Source of the DNA: Panorpa germanica
Taxonomy: Eukaryota; Arthropoda; Insecta; Mecoptera; Panorpidae
Length of the DNA: 64,000 nt
Direction of reading: 5' to 3'
Assembly (NCBI GenBank): GCA_963678705.1
Contig: OY783222.1
Span: forward strand, 1,984,001-2,048,000
A program made the translations under genes and the position numbers. Within the stretch, counting starts at the first letter, position 1. Every line of letters begins with the position of its first letter. The notes beneath the pieces are model-generated. The model did not search any database. It saw only the letters and a program-made list of their open reading frames with translations, and had not been told where the DNA came from. Of the stretch, positions 41,255-52,159 are shown piece after piece.

Positions 41255-42265
41255 ATGAGAGTATCTGCAGTCTTCCTACATCTGGTGGCCATTGTAATCT
41301 GCATGGGGATGCTATATGCAGCTCCAGCAGGTAAGAAATTACTTGCAACATCTTAATTTTTCAGTAGGTGCAGTCACATTAAAATACATTATCATGTGAA
41401 TATTACCAACTTTCATTTATGTAAAATGTTATATGCATTTTATGCTTAGTTTCAGTCTTACTAGCTTCCTCAAGGTTCCAAGAAGCAGTTTCATCACTGT
41501 ACGCAGAGGCAGCAGCAACAGCAGTGGGGGACGTTGTAATGGGTAGGAAAGAATAGTACGTTTTAAAGTGTTACGTAATTTAACGTTAATTTCTTATTTT
41601 TGATTTTCTCTCTATCTCCGCCATCCACCTCTTCCCTTCTCTGCCTCCCTTCAATAACTGCACAATCTTCTTTTCACTCTTAACTCTTTTCTCGTAAATA
41701 TTCCGCTATCTCTCTCCCAAATCCTCTCGTATCTTTCATTATATTTGCTCTTATCAATTTTTTCCGTTTTTTCCTGCTGCTTCATGTCTCTTCCTCTGTT
41801 CCTTAGCTCTTCTTCCACACTTGTGCCTTTTCTCCTTCTTCTCTATCTTTTAAAATGGAAGCCATTAAAACAGGAGGAGAGATAGACCCCCACATATGGG
41901 TGGGGTTTTACATGCCCTTACTCTGTCCCTTATATCAAATTACTTTCAACATCCTAATTTTTCAGTAGATGTAGTCACATTAGAGCACATTACCATGGGA
42001 ATATTGTCAAATTTGTGTCACGTAAAATCTTATATACATTTTACGTAATATTTTTATCAAACAAGTTATTTTCATTTATTTGTGAGATAGTATTTCATTG
42101 ATATATACATTTTACTTTATATTAATTTCATATATGGTTTCAGACACAAGTTCGCAGTTAAAAGTGTCCCTAACACAAGAAGAAGGTTTACCTGCATCAC
42201 AAGCAACGGACAGAGCAATAGCATTCTCATATAAAGTAGCCGTCCGTCAGCAAAGAAAAGAATAG
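41255..42265 (+). CDS. Small secreted-peptide-like gene, copy 1
   Basis: Exon 1, 41255-41330, encodes a convincing signal peptide (MRVSAVFLHLVAIVICMGML, cleavage probably near YAAPA) and ends at a consensus donor GTAAGA. Exon 2 starts at 41456 (or 41450; tandem acceptors 6 nt apart keep frame) and either reads to a stop at 41554-41556, giving 58 aa ending VVMGRKE, or is spliced at 41542 (G|GTAGGA) to exon 3 at 42144-42265, giving 94 aa ending VAVRQQRKE. The mature part is Ala/Ser-rich (SSLYAEAAATAVGDVV) with no Cys. I do not recognise the family. It resembles short secreted or venom-type peptide precursors in layout only. Expression is unproven. Confidence 0.6.
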
Positions 42266-43044
42266 TACACACATTGATGCAGCGATTGTTAAAATGTTAC
42301 GTGATATTACGTTAATTTCTTATTTTGACTTCCTGCAATGTAGTACGCAATTCAATGTATCTTCCAATTAATAAAATTAAATAAATCATTAACCCATTTA
42401 ATGAAATAAAATTTTAGTTGTTATTATTATTAATATTTTATTTTAATGTTTTTGCCCTTAGGCACTGTTTTTAATGATAAAAAAATTGTTTTAGAAAACG
42501 TTAGAACATTAATCGTATGTTATGATACAAATCTACATTCAAAAGAGAACGTATGTTCAAAGTTGTTTCTGGCATCAATTGTTTTGTATTTACATGTGCT
42601 GTTAAAAACGACAGATAAGATAAGACAGACAAATTTTGGACTAAAATTGCTATAAATAATTTATATATATGTAACAGGAGCCATTTTGTATTACTCTTGA
42701 CTTGAAATTGTTTTAACGTGGGGACCAATATTGATAAGGGAATAGTATGTTACTACAGAGTGCAATTTTATAATTTCGAGAAAGCTGAAAGCTGCTAGTA
42801 TCTTTTTATGATGAAGTTAAGTTTTCTATTATAAAACGGTTGTTTTATCGAACGTTAAAAACATTAAACGTATGTTATGATACAAATTTATCTTTAAAAG
42901 AGAACGTATGGATAAAGTTGTTTCTAAAAGCATCTGTTTTGTATTTACATATGCTGTTAAAACTGTGTAACAAAGGCACCAAGTGTTAAACAGTAGGTTC
43001 AGTTCAATTTTAATTTCTACAAAACGAACATCCAATTTATCAAC

Positions 43045-44058
43045 ATGAGAGCATCTGCAGTCTTCCTAGTTCTGGTGCCTCTGGCAGGTAAGAAATCAGA
43101 ACTTTCAACATCTTAATTTTTAAGTAGATGTAGTCACATTACAATACATTATCATGTGAATATTACCAACTTTCATTTATGTAAAATGTTATATGCATTT
43201 TATGCTTAGTTTCAGTCTTACTAGGTTCCTCAAGGTTCCAAGCAGCAGCTTCATCACTGTCATTATTAAACACTGCCGCATATGCGTCAGCCTACGCAGA
43301 GGCAGCAGCAACAGCAGTGGGGGACGTTGTAATGGGTAGGAAAGAATAGTACGTTTTAAAGTGTTACGTAATTTAACGTTAATTTCTTATTTTTGATTTT
43401 CTCTCTATCTCCGCCATCCACCTCTTCCCTTCTCTGCCTCCCTTCAATAACTGCACAATCTTCTTTTCACTCTTAACTCTTTTCTCGTATATATTCCGCT
43501 ATCTCTCTCCCAAATCCTCTCGTATCTTTCATTATATTTGCTCTTATCAATTTTTTCCGTTTTTTCCTGCTGCTTCATGTCTCTTCCTCTGTTCCTTAGC
43601 TCTTTTTCCACACTTGTGCCTTTTCTCCTTCTTCTCTATCTTTTAAAATGGAAGCCATTAAAACAGGAGGAGAGATAGACCCCCACATATGGGTGGGGTT
43701 TTACATGCCCTTACTCTGTCCCTTATATCAAATTACTTTCAACATCCTAATTTTTCAGTAGATGTAGTCACATTAGAACACATTACCATGGGAATATTGT
43801 CAAATTTGTGTCACGTAAAATCTTATATACATTTTACGTAATATTTTTATCAAACAAGTTATTTTCATTTATTTGTGAGATAGTATTTCATTGATATATA
43901 CATTTTACTTCATATTAATTTCATGTATGGTTTCAGACACAAGTTCGCAGTTAAAAGTGTCCCTAACACAAGAAGAAGGTTTACCTGCATCACAAGCAAC
44001 GGACAGAGCAATAGCATTCTCATATAAAGTAGCCGTCCGTCAGCAAAGAAAAGAATAG
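43045..44058 (+). CDS. Small secreted-peptide-like gene, copy 2
   Basis: Tandem duplicate of copy 1, 1,790 bp downstream. Exon 1 is 43045-43087 (MRASAVFLVLVPLA, 33 nt shorter than copy 1). Exon 2 begins at 43216 with a stop at 43347-43349, or is spliced at 43335 to exon 3 at 43937-44058. Exon 2 carries a 33-nt in-frame insertion relative to copy 1 (SLLNTAAYASA region). Both indels are multiples of three, which supports coding selection. Predicted products are again 58 aa (ending VVMGRKE) or 94 aa (ending RQQRKE). The region from the exon-2 stop through exon 3 is almost identical to copy 1, indicating recent duplication or gene conversion. Confidence 0.6.
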
Positions 44059-44837
44059 TACACACATTGATGCAGCGATTGTTAAAATGTTACGTGATAT
44101 TACGTTAATTTCTTATTTTGACTTCCTGCAATGTAGTACGCAATTCAATGTATCTTCCAATTAATAAAATTAAATAAATCATTAACCCATTTAATGAAAT
44201 AAAATTTTAGTTGTTATTATTATTAATATTTTATTTTAATGTTTTTGCCCTTAGGCACTGTTTTTTATGATAAAAAAATTGTTTTAGAAAACGTTAGAAC
44301 ATTAATCGTATGTTATGATACAAATCTACATTCAAAAGAGAACGTATGTTCAAAGTTATTTCTGGCATCAATTGTTTTGTATTTACATGTGCTGCTAAAA
44401 ACGACAGATAAGAAAAGACAGACAAATTTTGGACTAAAATTGCCATAAATAATTTATATACATGTAACAGGAGCCATTTTGTATTAATCTTGACTTGAAA
44501 TTGTTTTAACGTGGGGACCAATATTGATAAGGGAATAGTGTGTTACTACAGAGTGCAATTTTATAATTTCGAGAAAGCTGAAAGCTGCTAGTATCTTTTT
44601 ATGATGAAGTTAAGTTTTCTATTATAAAACGGTTGTTTTATCGAACGTTAAAAACATTAAACGTATGTTATGATACAAATTTATCTTTAAAAGAGAACGT
44701 ATGGATAAAGTTGTTTCTAAAAGCATCTGTTTTGTATTTACATATTCTGTTAAAACTGTGTAACAAAGGCACCAAGTGTTAAACAGTAGGTTCAGTTCAA
44801 TTTTAATTTCTACAAAACGAACATCCAATTTATCAAC

Positions 44838-45070
44838 ATGAGAGCATCTAGACTCTTCCTACATCTAGCAGCCGTTGTAGGAATCCTTTCGACGTAAATT
44901 CGACAATTTTTTACGTAATATTGTCATTAAACGAGTTATTTTTATTTATTTGTGAGATTTCACAGATAGGAGTGTCAATAGGCTGCCGCACATGCATCGA
45001 CCTACGCAGTAGCAAAAACACTAAGTCTAGAGGCCAGAGTCGAAAGTCAAAATTGGTACACAAATGATGT
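44838..45070 (+). pseudogene. Decayed third copy of the secreted-peptide gene
   Basis: A homologous start (MRASRLFLHLAAVVGILST) ends at an in-frame TAA at 44895-44897 with no consensus donor like that of copies 1 and 2. Downstream, 44980-45070 retains exon-2-like words (GCCGCACATGCATCGACCTACGC), but a junction would run into stops. The upstream 5' flank is well conserved, so this is a recent but broken duplicate. Confidence 0.6.
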
Positions 45071-45309
45071 TTAAAGTGCTTCGTAATTTTACATTAATTT
45101 CCTATTTTGACTTTCTGCAATGTAGTACACAATTCAATTTATCTTCCATTTAATAAAATTAAATAAATCATTAAGCACTTAATGAAATAAAATTTTAGTT
45201 GTTATTATTATTATTATTACTTTATTTTAATGTTTTTGCCCTTAGGCACAATATTCTTCCGTCTTAAATCACTAAATTATATATCACTGTCATTACTGTT
45301 TTGTTCCTT

Positions 45310-45545
45310 CCCAGTAAACAAATTGGTTAAGTGTCCTATTTTGTGACGTTTCTATCACTATTTCACTTCAATTATAGTTCGCATCAACTTTAACTTTATT
45401 TGTATTCCGACAGGTGGAGTGCTTCCGTCATCTGTAGCCGATAAAAAAGACATTTCATATGAACATTTGTGAGAAACTGAACCATAAATGAACTCTTTCA
45501 TGACAAAAAAATCATACGCAAAGTGACTCCAAAATGTTTACTGGG
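45310..45545. mobile_element. CCCAGTAAAC MITE, copy 1
   Basis: The ends CCCAGTAAACAAATTGG and, in reverse, CCCAGTAAACATTTTGG form 17-bp imperfect terminal inverted repeats around 236 bp. A second copy is at 58289-58519. Both contain a splice-acceptor-like CGACAG followed by a 19-codon frame ending at a stop (GGVLPSSVADKKDISYEHL here). Confidence 0.75.
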
Positions 45546-46577
45546 TTATTCTATTTACTCCTTAAAAAGAAAAAATAATAATAATAAAAACAAATAAGAT
45601 AAACTTAAACCACTACTGCTTCTCTCTCCCTGTTACTCTTCCATTCACGATTTATATACTTCATATAAAATTAAATTTACAAATTTTGTAAATTGTACAT
45701 TCTTATGTATGTTAAAATAATTTTATTGTGGAAATATAAAACATTTCCGGTTACAATTAGTGAATAAATATCAATTAGCATAAATATAACTTATGCGTAA
45801 AAGTATTTTAATAATATTATGTTAATAGGTCACGCAATGGGCCATGTATCAAAATCACATCAAAAGTTTTAATAAAAAATGGAACGTATTAAACAAGATT
45901 AGAAAAGGAAATTAACAAAGAAAACGCACACCGGAAATATACAAAACAAATAGTCCGCCCACCGGAAATAAACATTAATCTACTACATATAAATGAGCTT
46001 AAATTAATGTACTTGATAATAAAGTCGGATTTTTTTGAAAAGCTTTGGCATACGAGCTTTTATAGAAAGTTTGACTGTGCTGTAGTATTATTTTCTGTGA
46101 TTATAGTTATTAAAGATTTTTTTCTTTAGGATGTATATAAAGTTATGTATTTGAGGATAAGATATATGGCTTTCTAATACACAATAATCCATAAAAGTTA
46201 CATTACCGCCCCGTTGTAAAGCAACGGGTGTGAGTTATAAGTTGTAATAGGAAAGGGAGCTTCTAAAAAGCTTTTCGTTCAATAAATAATTTCGAAAGTG
46301 TAAAATTCTTTAATAGAATTATGTCCGCTACTCGTTAAATTGATAAATTGTTTAATTAATCATAAAATATCGAAACTTTTTTGATCATTTTTGCAACTTT
46401 TATGCAATTCTAAAAATAAAGTTAATTTCCTTGAAATTTTTTGACGCAGTTATATTCGTTATGTTCTAAAGTAAAGAAATGCTTTATTAAATTTTAAATA
46501 TCATTACGTTTATGACTATTACACAACAATGCATCTTTTTATGAATATATTTGACAATTGTTGCATTTTTTTATAGT

Positions 46578-46925
46578 ATACTAGCTGTCCCGGCCACGCG
46601 TTGTTGTGACTAACGTTTTTGTCATATTACATTACATAGCGCCATCTATTGAATATTTACTCAATCTAGTCAACAGAATATTTACTCAATCTAGTCAACA
46701 GATGTCGCCATCATCGTCGCCAGATGTCATATGTCATATACAGATAATTAATAGACAAATAATTTGCAATAAGATAATAATGCAATCATAAATTGAGATG
46801 TAAGCTATCCTATCTTTCAAGTTGGATCAAACTGCACACGGTGTACAAATTTGATTAAAATCGGTTAAGTAGTTTAGGAGTCCATCGCGGAGAGACAACG
46901 TGACACGTAATTTATATATATTAAG
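46578..46925 (+). mobile_element. ACTAGCTG...TTAAGAT retroelement fragment
   Basis: It begins TACTAGCTGTCCCGG and ends with ATCGGTTAAGTAGTTTAGGA ... CGTGACACGTAATTTATATA and TTAAGAT. This terminal structure is common to insect RTE-like/SINE 3' ends. It contains an exact 25-bp tandem duplication (46651-46675 and 46676-46700). No coding capacity. Confidence 0.55.
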
Positions 46926-47330
46926 ATGTTAAATCTCATTTCTTTTAAATCTTTGGTTCATGTACATCTCTGAAGGACACAAGTCAATTCTATCTTTTTA
47001 TAGTTTATTTTATATATTTTCTTTATTAATTAGAAGTTGTGTACATTTGCGTTTTCTGTGTCTGTGTTTAATTCAAATATGTCAAATAATGTCAAATTGA
47101 TTAAACTATTTTATTTGTTATTCATTTATTAGAATTAGACCATGCAAAATTAGAAATAAATAAAAAACTCTGTGAATTGAAAAAATGTACAACACATAAA
47201 GAGCAATATAAACAACGATTTCTGTAAATGGAATTAAATGAAAAATAATAAGTATAGGACAAATTATATCTCTAAAATATTTGCATATATATATTTCTAT
47301 ATCTACTTACACTATTCTACTAAGTGTCAA

Positions 47331-47514
47331 TTCTTTAATTCTCAGTTAACTGTGGTTTATATACAATTAAACATAACTGTAGCTTTACCAACTAATACCT
47401 CGGTTACATTTATCATTTGTTAAACATCGTAATTGAAAATTAATTTTTTTATTTACACTAATTTATTATTTCTTAGGTTTTCCCATAACTGAGGTTTAAC
47501 TGAGAATTAAAGAA
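47331..47514. mobile_element. Short MITE with 19-bp perfect TIR
   Basis: TTCTTTAATTCTCAGTTAA at the left end is the exact reverse complement of the right end (TTAACTGAGAATTAAAGAA). The element is 184 bp and AT-rich. It sits 37 bp from the predicted Slob transmembrane exon. Confidence 0.8.
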
Positions 47515-47550
47515 GCATTTCTACAATAACAACATAAAAAAATATTATAC

Positions 47551-47621
47551 CTGCATTTTCTTATCCACCATGAAAGCAAGGCTAAAACTCCAACAGCTCC
47601 TCCAAGGCAAGCCAGAGCCAC
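47551..47621 (-). CDS. Predicted Slob exon encoding a transmembrane helix
   Basis: A minus-strand exon after an acceptor (ACCACAG) and before a donor (AG|GTATAA). It reads VALACLGGAVGVLALL followed by SWWIRKC: about 18 hydrophobic residues capped by Trp and then basic residues, as at a cytoplasmic membrane boundary. It is phase 0 at the 5' side and phase 2 at the 3' side. It fits the ATG exon at 52109-52156 upstream and the acceptor ATCAG|C at 35650 downstream (giving KC-S-NFLQTIKRKF). The assignment to Slob is inferred from strand, order and phase; a different host gene is possible. Confidence 0.6.
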
Positions 47622-49156
47622 CTGTGGTCATAATTATAAACTAAATCTACCAACTAAATCTAGATTATATATAAAATATTTTCTAATATTATATAACTAT
47701 TTTTAAAAATATTATTTACATTTCTAAATCTATTAGAACAGTTATTATAGAAAAGAAGTTAAACATTTCTATTTAAGTAATTAGAATAATTATGAAATAA
47801 CTATAAATAGCTGAAAAACCTATTCTATTAAAGAAATTCTTCACATGAACATAGCAGTTATATAAATGTTATTTATATAAAAGCTCCTTTAACACAAGAA
47901 TAAAACACTTACTACTAAGTCAAGGTTGTAAGTTTTCCAGTTATGTTTAATAGAATTTAAATAAAATATTTCTGAATAATCTGGGTTAAAACAAGCTTTT
48001 AGGAGCTTATTATCGATAGGTAAGTTTTTAATAAAATTTGAATTATACTATACATCCTATATTCGTAGGAGACTCCTTCACTGTCCAAGTTAATTAACTA
48101 TTTCCATAATTCTGAGTACAGCAACCCTTTGTCTTATATATATATATATACATATATATATGTGGAAAACAATACCTAATCCGCTAATCTGATGTGGAAT
48201 CAAGGTACTCTTATTTAATTTAGGGCAAATGTCAATTCAGTTAATATTCAACTATGCAATATCTTAGTTTCTTGTCAGGATGATAAAGAATCACATAATT
48301 TGTTTAATACATTTATTTAATAAAATAATAACGATGATAAGAATACAATAAGGTTACAATATAAACGTTGGTATTTACTTTACAAATACAGAACAATGAA
48401 TGAACAAACCATCTCAAATTCTAGTTATTATATACTCAGTCCTACATTAGTTTTCAGCTAGATTTAATTGGTTTATTTTTGAGAATGCGTTTAGTTAATT
48501 TCGGTAAGCACATTCCTTCACGTATTCAATCAGTGGTTTAAAGTTTCACACATTTTAATTGCTTTAACCTTTGACTTGGTTTCCGTTCACAATATTTACT
48601 TATTAATCACATTCTTTTACGACTTTTCTAGTTTGGGTGTTATAGTTATGATTTCTTTGTATGCTCGATTAATTTTTACGATCCCACATATATATATAAA
48701 TAGCGTAAATATCGCGTAAAGAGAGTTTGGTGGATACGTTCTAAAATTATGTAATTAAACCTAATAGTAACCCAAATCATAAAGCAACTACTTCCGTGAG
48801 TTTTCCTAGTGCCCTACACGGTATTTGAAACATTGTTATTGGATTTTCCCCGACACTTTTATGTGTTTGTTCACTAAATAATATTTTCTAGTGATAAAAA
48901 TAGATTATTGACGAATGACAGCTATAGGTTCGTATCGACGCCAGATTATACGAATAGTGGTTGATTTGAACTCAAACCCTTCATCCCTCTTTTCACCCTT
49001 AGTAAATATAGGCAACCTACTTATTGACTATTACGTGTTATTAACAGATTGTATATCAGCTGCCTTATTTATTCATTAGCACATTCGTTTATTTATAATT
49101 TATGTACCTAACTAACTAAAAATACAATTTTAGAATAAATGAAACACTGTTTCAGG

Positions 49157-49639
49157 TTAAGTTGAAACGATACTTGGCCATTTTTTATTCGCAATATAGA
49201 TGGCGATAGTATACAGCAGGTTAAAAATTATCAATAAACATGTTTTTTTTAAGTTTAAATCATTTTATGTAAGTAGACTTAAAAATATATACAGTATTCG
49301 GAATATTATTTTTAAGTCTTAAGCGTAAGTTTGAGAACCATAATAAAATTATGGCAAACCCTTAGAAATATTAACAGTCATATAAAAATTGGAATTTAAC
49401 TAGAAAACTAATTTTTGCGGTTCCAACTCATTAAAAGTCAGTGGAAGAAAGCTTAAAATGTAGATACGTTATTCATCTAACTAATTGCAGCTTTAGATTT
49501 TGATTCGCGTTTATAGTTACTTACATAAAACGATTTAAACATAAAAAGACATGGTTTATTTGATAATATTTAACCTGCTGTATAGTATCGCCATCTATAT
49601 TTCGCGAGTTAAAAATGGCCAAGTATCATTTCACCTTAA
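49157..49639. mobile_element. TTAA-bounded element with ~120-bp TIRs (family D)
   Basis: TTAAGTTGAAACGATACTTG at the left and, in reverse, TTAAGGTGAAATGATACTTG at the right. The inverted similarity continues through GGCGATAGTATACAGCAGGT and into TTTTATGTAAGTA, about 120 bp per arm. The core carries TTCCAACTCATTAAAAGTCA. Other copies are at 62608-62998 and, partial, at 1806-2032. TTAA ends suggest piggyBac-type mobilisation. Non-coding. Confidence 0.8.
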
Positions 49640-50053
49640 GTATTTTACATATCGAAAACCTGAGGCTGCTGTCACACTGGAACAGACTACTTGCCACGCT
49701 ATATTTAAGGGTGAGTAGGGTGTATTCAACTTGTTTTTATTACTTTTATTTTCAATATTTAATTTTTATATTTAAATAATTTTTCTATTTCGGTTGCACG
49801 AGGGTGAGAGGCCCCTAAGGCCGCCTCTGTATATTTTCTTATAATATCTTTTGAAGTTTATTTTTCATTTTAAAAAAGTATTAAAATTATATATTACGTA
49901 ACTTCCTTTAACAACATCCGGTTAATGTACATTACCTTAACTCAATATATTATTGAATTATGATATAGACACTTCGTAAAGATAATTACATTACATCGAA
50001 CCCCGATAAGATGCTTATCTCTTTTAGTTTGGGTAGTCATATAGAAGCTCGGA

Positions 50054-50254
50054 TACAGGGTGTTTCGAAAGATATTCAAATAATTTGTCAATAAAGTATT
50101 TCATAGATCAAATAGGCTATAATACATAAGACATTGTCAAATATTGCTCTTTAGTTTCTTCGTAACTTTCACAGAATTAAGTTTTTAATCACTTTAGCTA
50201 TCCTAAAATGCGCTCACGATCACCCGTGGTTAATCCCTTCTTAAACACCCTGTA
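50054..50254. mobile_element. Short MITE with TACAGGGTGTTT ends
   Basis: TACAGGGTGTTT at the left and AAACACCCTGTA at the right are perfect 12-bp inverted repeats enclosing 201 bp. The possible target duplication is TA. No coding capacity. Confidence 0.7.
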
Positions 50255-51227
50255 CCTTTTGCTGCTGAAGTAACTTTTATCTCTTTTCAGTTAATTAACC
50301 TTCTGTGGTTTATACCAGTAATTTATGTTACACTAAAATTGAGAATATCGTGTTTGATAAGCATCTACTAATAAATATAGGGATATCATAATATCTTAAT
50401 CAAATTTACTCAGAATTTTGAAAAGCTTAAAGCTCATAGATAGTATAGGACTGATATTACGGGAGCTTTTAAAGCTTTCGGCATTTTTGGAATTGCTAAA
50501 CTTTTAAAAGTTATTCTTAGGTATGTCTTTTAGCAATAAACCCTTAATTTCAACCGTTGATAAAAGTACCACTTAGATATTTTGAAACTTTGTTATGAGA
50601 GCTTTGTTTCAAAATAATAACTGCGTATGACGTCATAGTAGTTTCGTTAATTCTATATTTTATTTGAGGATTTTTTGTTATCGTTCTATACTTTATGATT
50701 ATGTGCACAAACGTGAACTTACGCTCTTAAACAAATGGAATATATTTATATTTATGTAACACTTATGTTACGTAAATGACGTCACTGCTGTAGTCTATAT
50801 TGAATATTAATAAATTACCGTTCATTTTATTTATCTAGCCCGCGACGTTGTATACTTTGTTATTATATTTTTAGATTAAAGTACAGAATTTCATTATGTA
50901 AATATACTTTTTCAATTTACATAATTTATAACATCTGACACCCAATGTTGATTCATGTTTTCTTATTAATTTCCAGTGGTGGCGACTGTTGTTGGATTAC
51001 AGTGTTCGTTTTCATATATATTTCTATGATTTAAAAGTAAATAATATGTCATATTGAATTCCAATCTAAACTGAACCCAAATTCATTGAAACTACATTTG
51101 GTGATACTAAAACATGAAGTGAAATGAACGAGGCATCCAACTGAAAAGAAGTACTTTTCGAGATATTGTCTCCACCAGATCAGAAAAAGTAATTTCCAGA
51201 AAACTGAAAATATTCGTATTTAAGGTT

Positions 51228-51805
51228 GGGGGGGGGGGTTTGGTTTCAACTTTTTCTTTTTTGTTATTTATTTATATTAATGTACAACATATTAAGTTTA
51301 TTGTGTGAAAATTTGAAGTCGATTGGAATAAAACTGTCGGAGATATAGAGTTTTAAGTCTTCACCTCTCAGGTCTAGTTTCTCTAGCTCAAAATGTACTG
51401 GACCGATTCTTCTAAAATTTTGCACACTCTTTCTTTACATAAATGTCGAGGTAACGCTGTCAATTTCTTTTTAATTTTATAATTTTAACGTATTTTAAAA
51501 TAACAAAGTTTCTGATATTTTTCATGAAAAGTCGTTATTTTGATTTTTAAGTGCTGTAAAAAATTGAAAAATCAATAAAAATGAAAAAACTCGTCAGCGT
51601 TACTTGCGGAAACTTATCAACTAATGAAATCATTTTGGATTTTTAATTTCAGAAAATTCAGTGATGAGTTATAAGTGCCACCGCAATGTTACTTTTTTTT
51701 GTGACGTCTGCTTCGCTGTCAATACCTCTTTTCTTGATATTTATTTATGAAAATTTCACAAAGTATATATTAACTGTGTCGTCAAAAAACATTATCGAAA
51801 ATATG
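51228..51805 (-). repeat. Repeat family A, copy 3, abutting a poly-G run
   Basis: It begins with 11 G (51228-51238), followed by the TTTATATTAATGTACAACAT block, GTCGGAGATATAGAGTTTTA, GTGATGAGTTATAAGTGCCA and an AACATTATCGAAAATATGCT end. Same orientation as 54617-55322. Confidence 0.8.
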
Positions 51806-52108
51806 CTTTTTCTTTATCGTTATGACCTTATCTTTCTTATTAAGAAAGTTTCGAAACGCCACTGGTATTTAGCGAAGGTTTTGGTCTTAAATCCATAGAT
51901 TATTGTTTATAAATATTGACACAACGAGGAAAGAATAACAATAAATTGTGTAGATATTTTATCGCATTTTATAATATATAATCCTAATTGTTTTTAAATA
52001 TTTTGAATTATTCTTGTGTTAAAAAGAGCTAATATTCTAACTTGAAATAAGTTCTATAATTAAGTAATTATGTTAAAGATAATTAATTCAAATTTGAAAT
52101 AAACTTAC

Positions 52109-52156
52109 AATCCAATGAGGGGCACTCGTAGCACCCGGGGTAGCCCCTAGTTTCAT
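52109..52156 (-). CDS. Predicted first coding exon of Slob (transmembrane isoform)
   Basis: On the minus strand, ATG (purine at -3) opens MKLGATPGATSAPHWI and ends at a consensus donor, ATT|GTAAGT, in phase 0. Joined to 47551-47621 it gives a 16-residue non-basic N-terminus, one transmembrane helix and a basic inner flank. The exon is short, so chance is a real alternative. The good donor, the in-phase join and the sensible membrane topology are the support. Confidence 0.55.
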
Positions 52157-52159
52157 TTC

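Larger units (their letters stand above)
40620..45240 (+). repeat. Tandem duplication array carrying the peptide genes
   Basis: Start codons lie at 41255, 43045 and 44838, so the unit is about 1.79 kb. Within a unit the 5' motif TATGTTATGATACAAAT...AAAGAGAACGTATG occurs twice (for example 42517 and 42870; 44310 and 44663), and ATTGTTTTAACGTGGGGACC recurs at about 42706 and 44499. The array is flanked by AT-rich unique sequence. Confidence 0.85.
35651..47550. other. Predicted 11.9-kb Slob intron
   Basis: This is the intron if the transmembrane exon at 47551-47621 splices to the acceptor at 35650. It holds repeat A, repeat C, a TTAA element, a (TA)n tract, the secreted-peptide cluster on the opposite strand, a CCCAGTAAAC MITE, an ACTAGCTG-type retroelement piece and the MITE at 47.3 kb. 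36881-38044 and 45546-46577 show nothing I can name. Confidence 0.5.
47622..52108. other. Predicted first Slob intron
   Basis: 4.5 kb between the two predicted 5' exons. It contains a TA-rich tract (48139-48163), the TTAA element at 49157-49639, the TACAGGG MITE at 50054-50254 and a repeat A copy. Otherwise AT-rich with no gene. Confidence 0.5.

Noticed and set aside
42446..42655. Plus-strand frame in the peptide array, repeated at 44239-44448
   Set aside because: It repeats because the whole 1.79-kb unit is duplicated. It has no signal peptide or domain and overlaps the 5' flank of the next copy.
45414..45472. Terminal exon of another secreted-peptide paralog (also 58383-58441)
   Set aside because: Both copies lie inside matching 17-bp CCCAGTAAAC terminal inverted repeats, so they are parts of a MITE, not exons left from the peptide gene family.
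46221..46240. Small hairpin CCGTTGtaaagCAACGG
   Set aside because: The stem is only about six to seven base pairs, with no context for an RNA gene or terminator.
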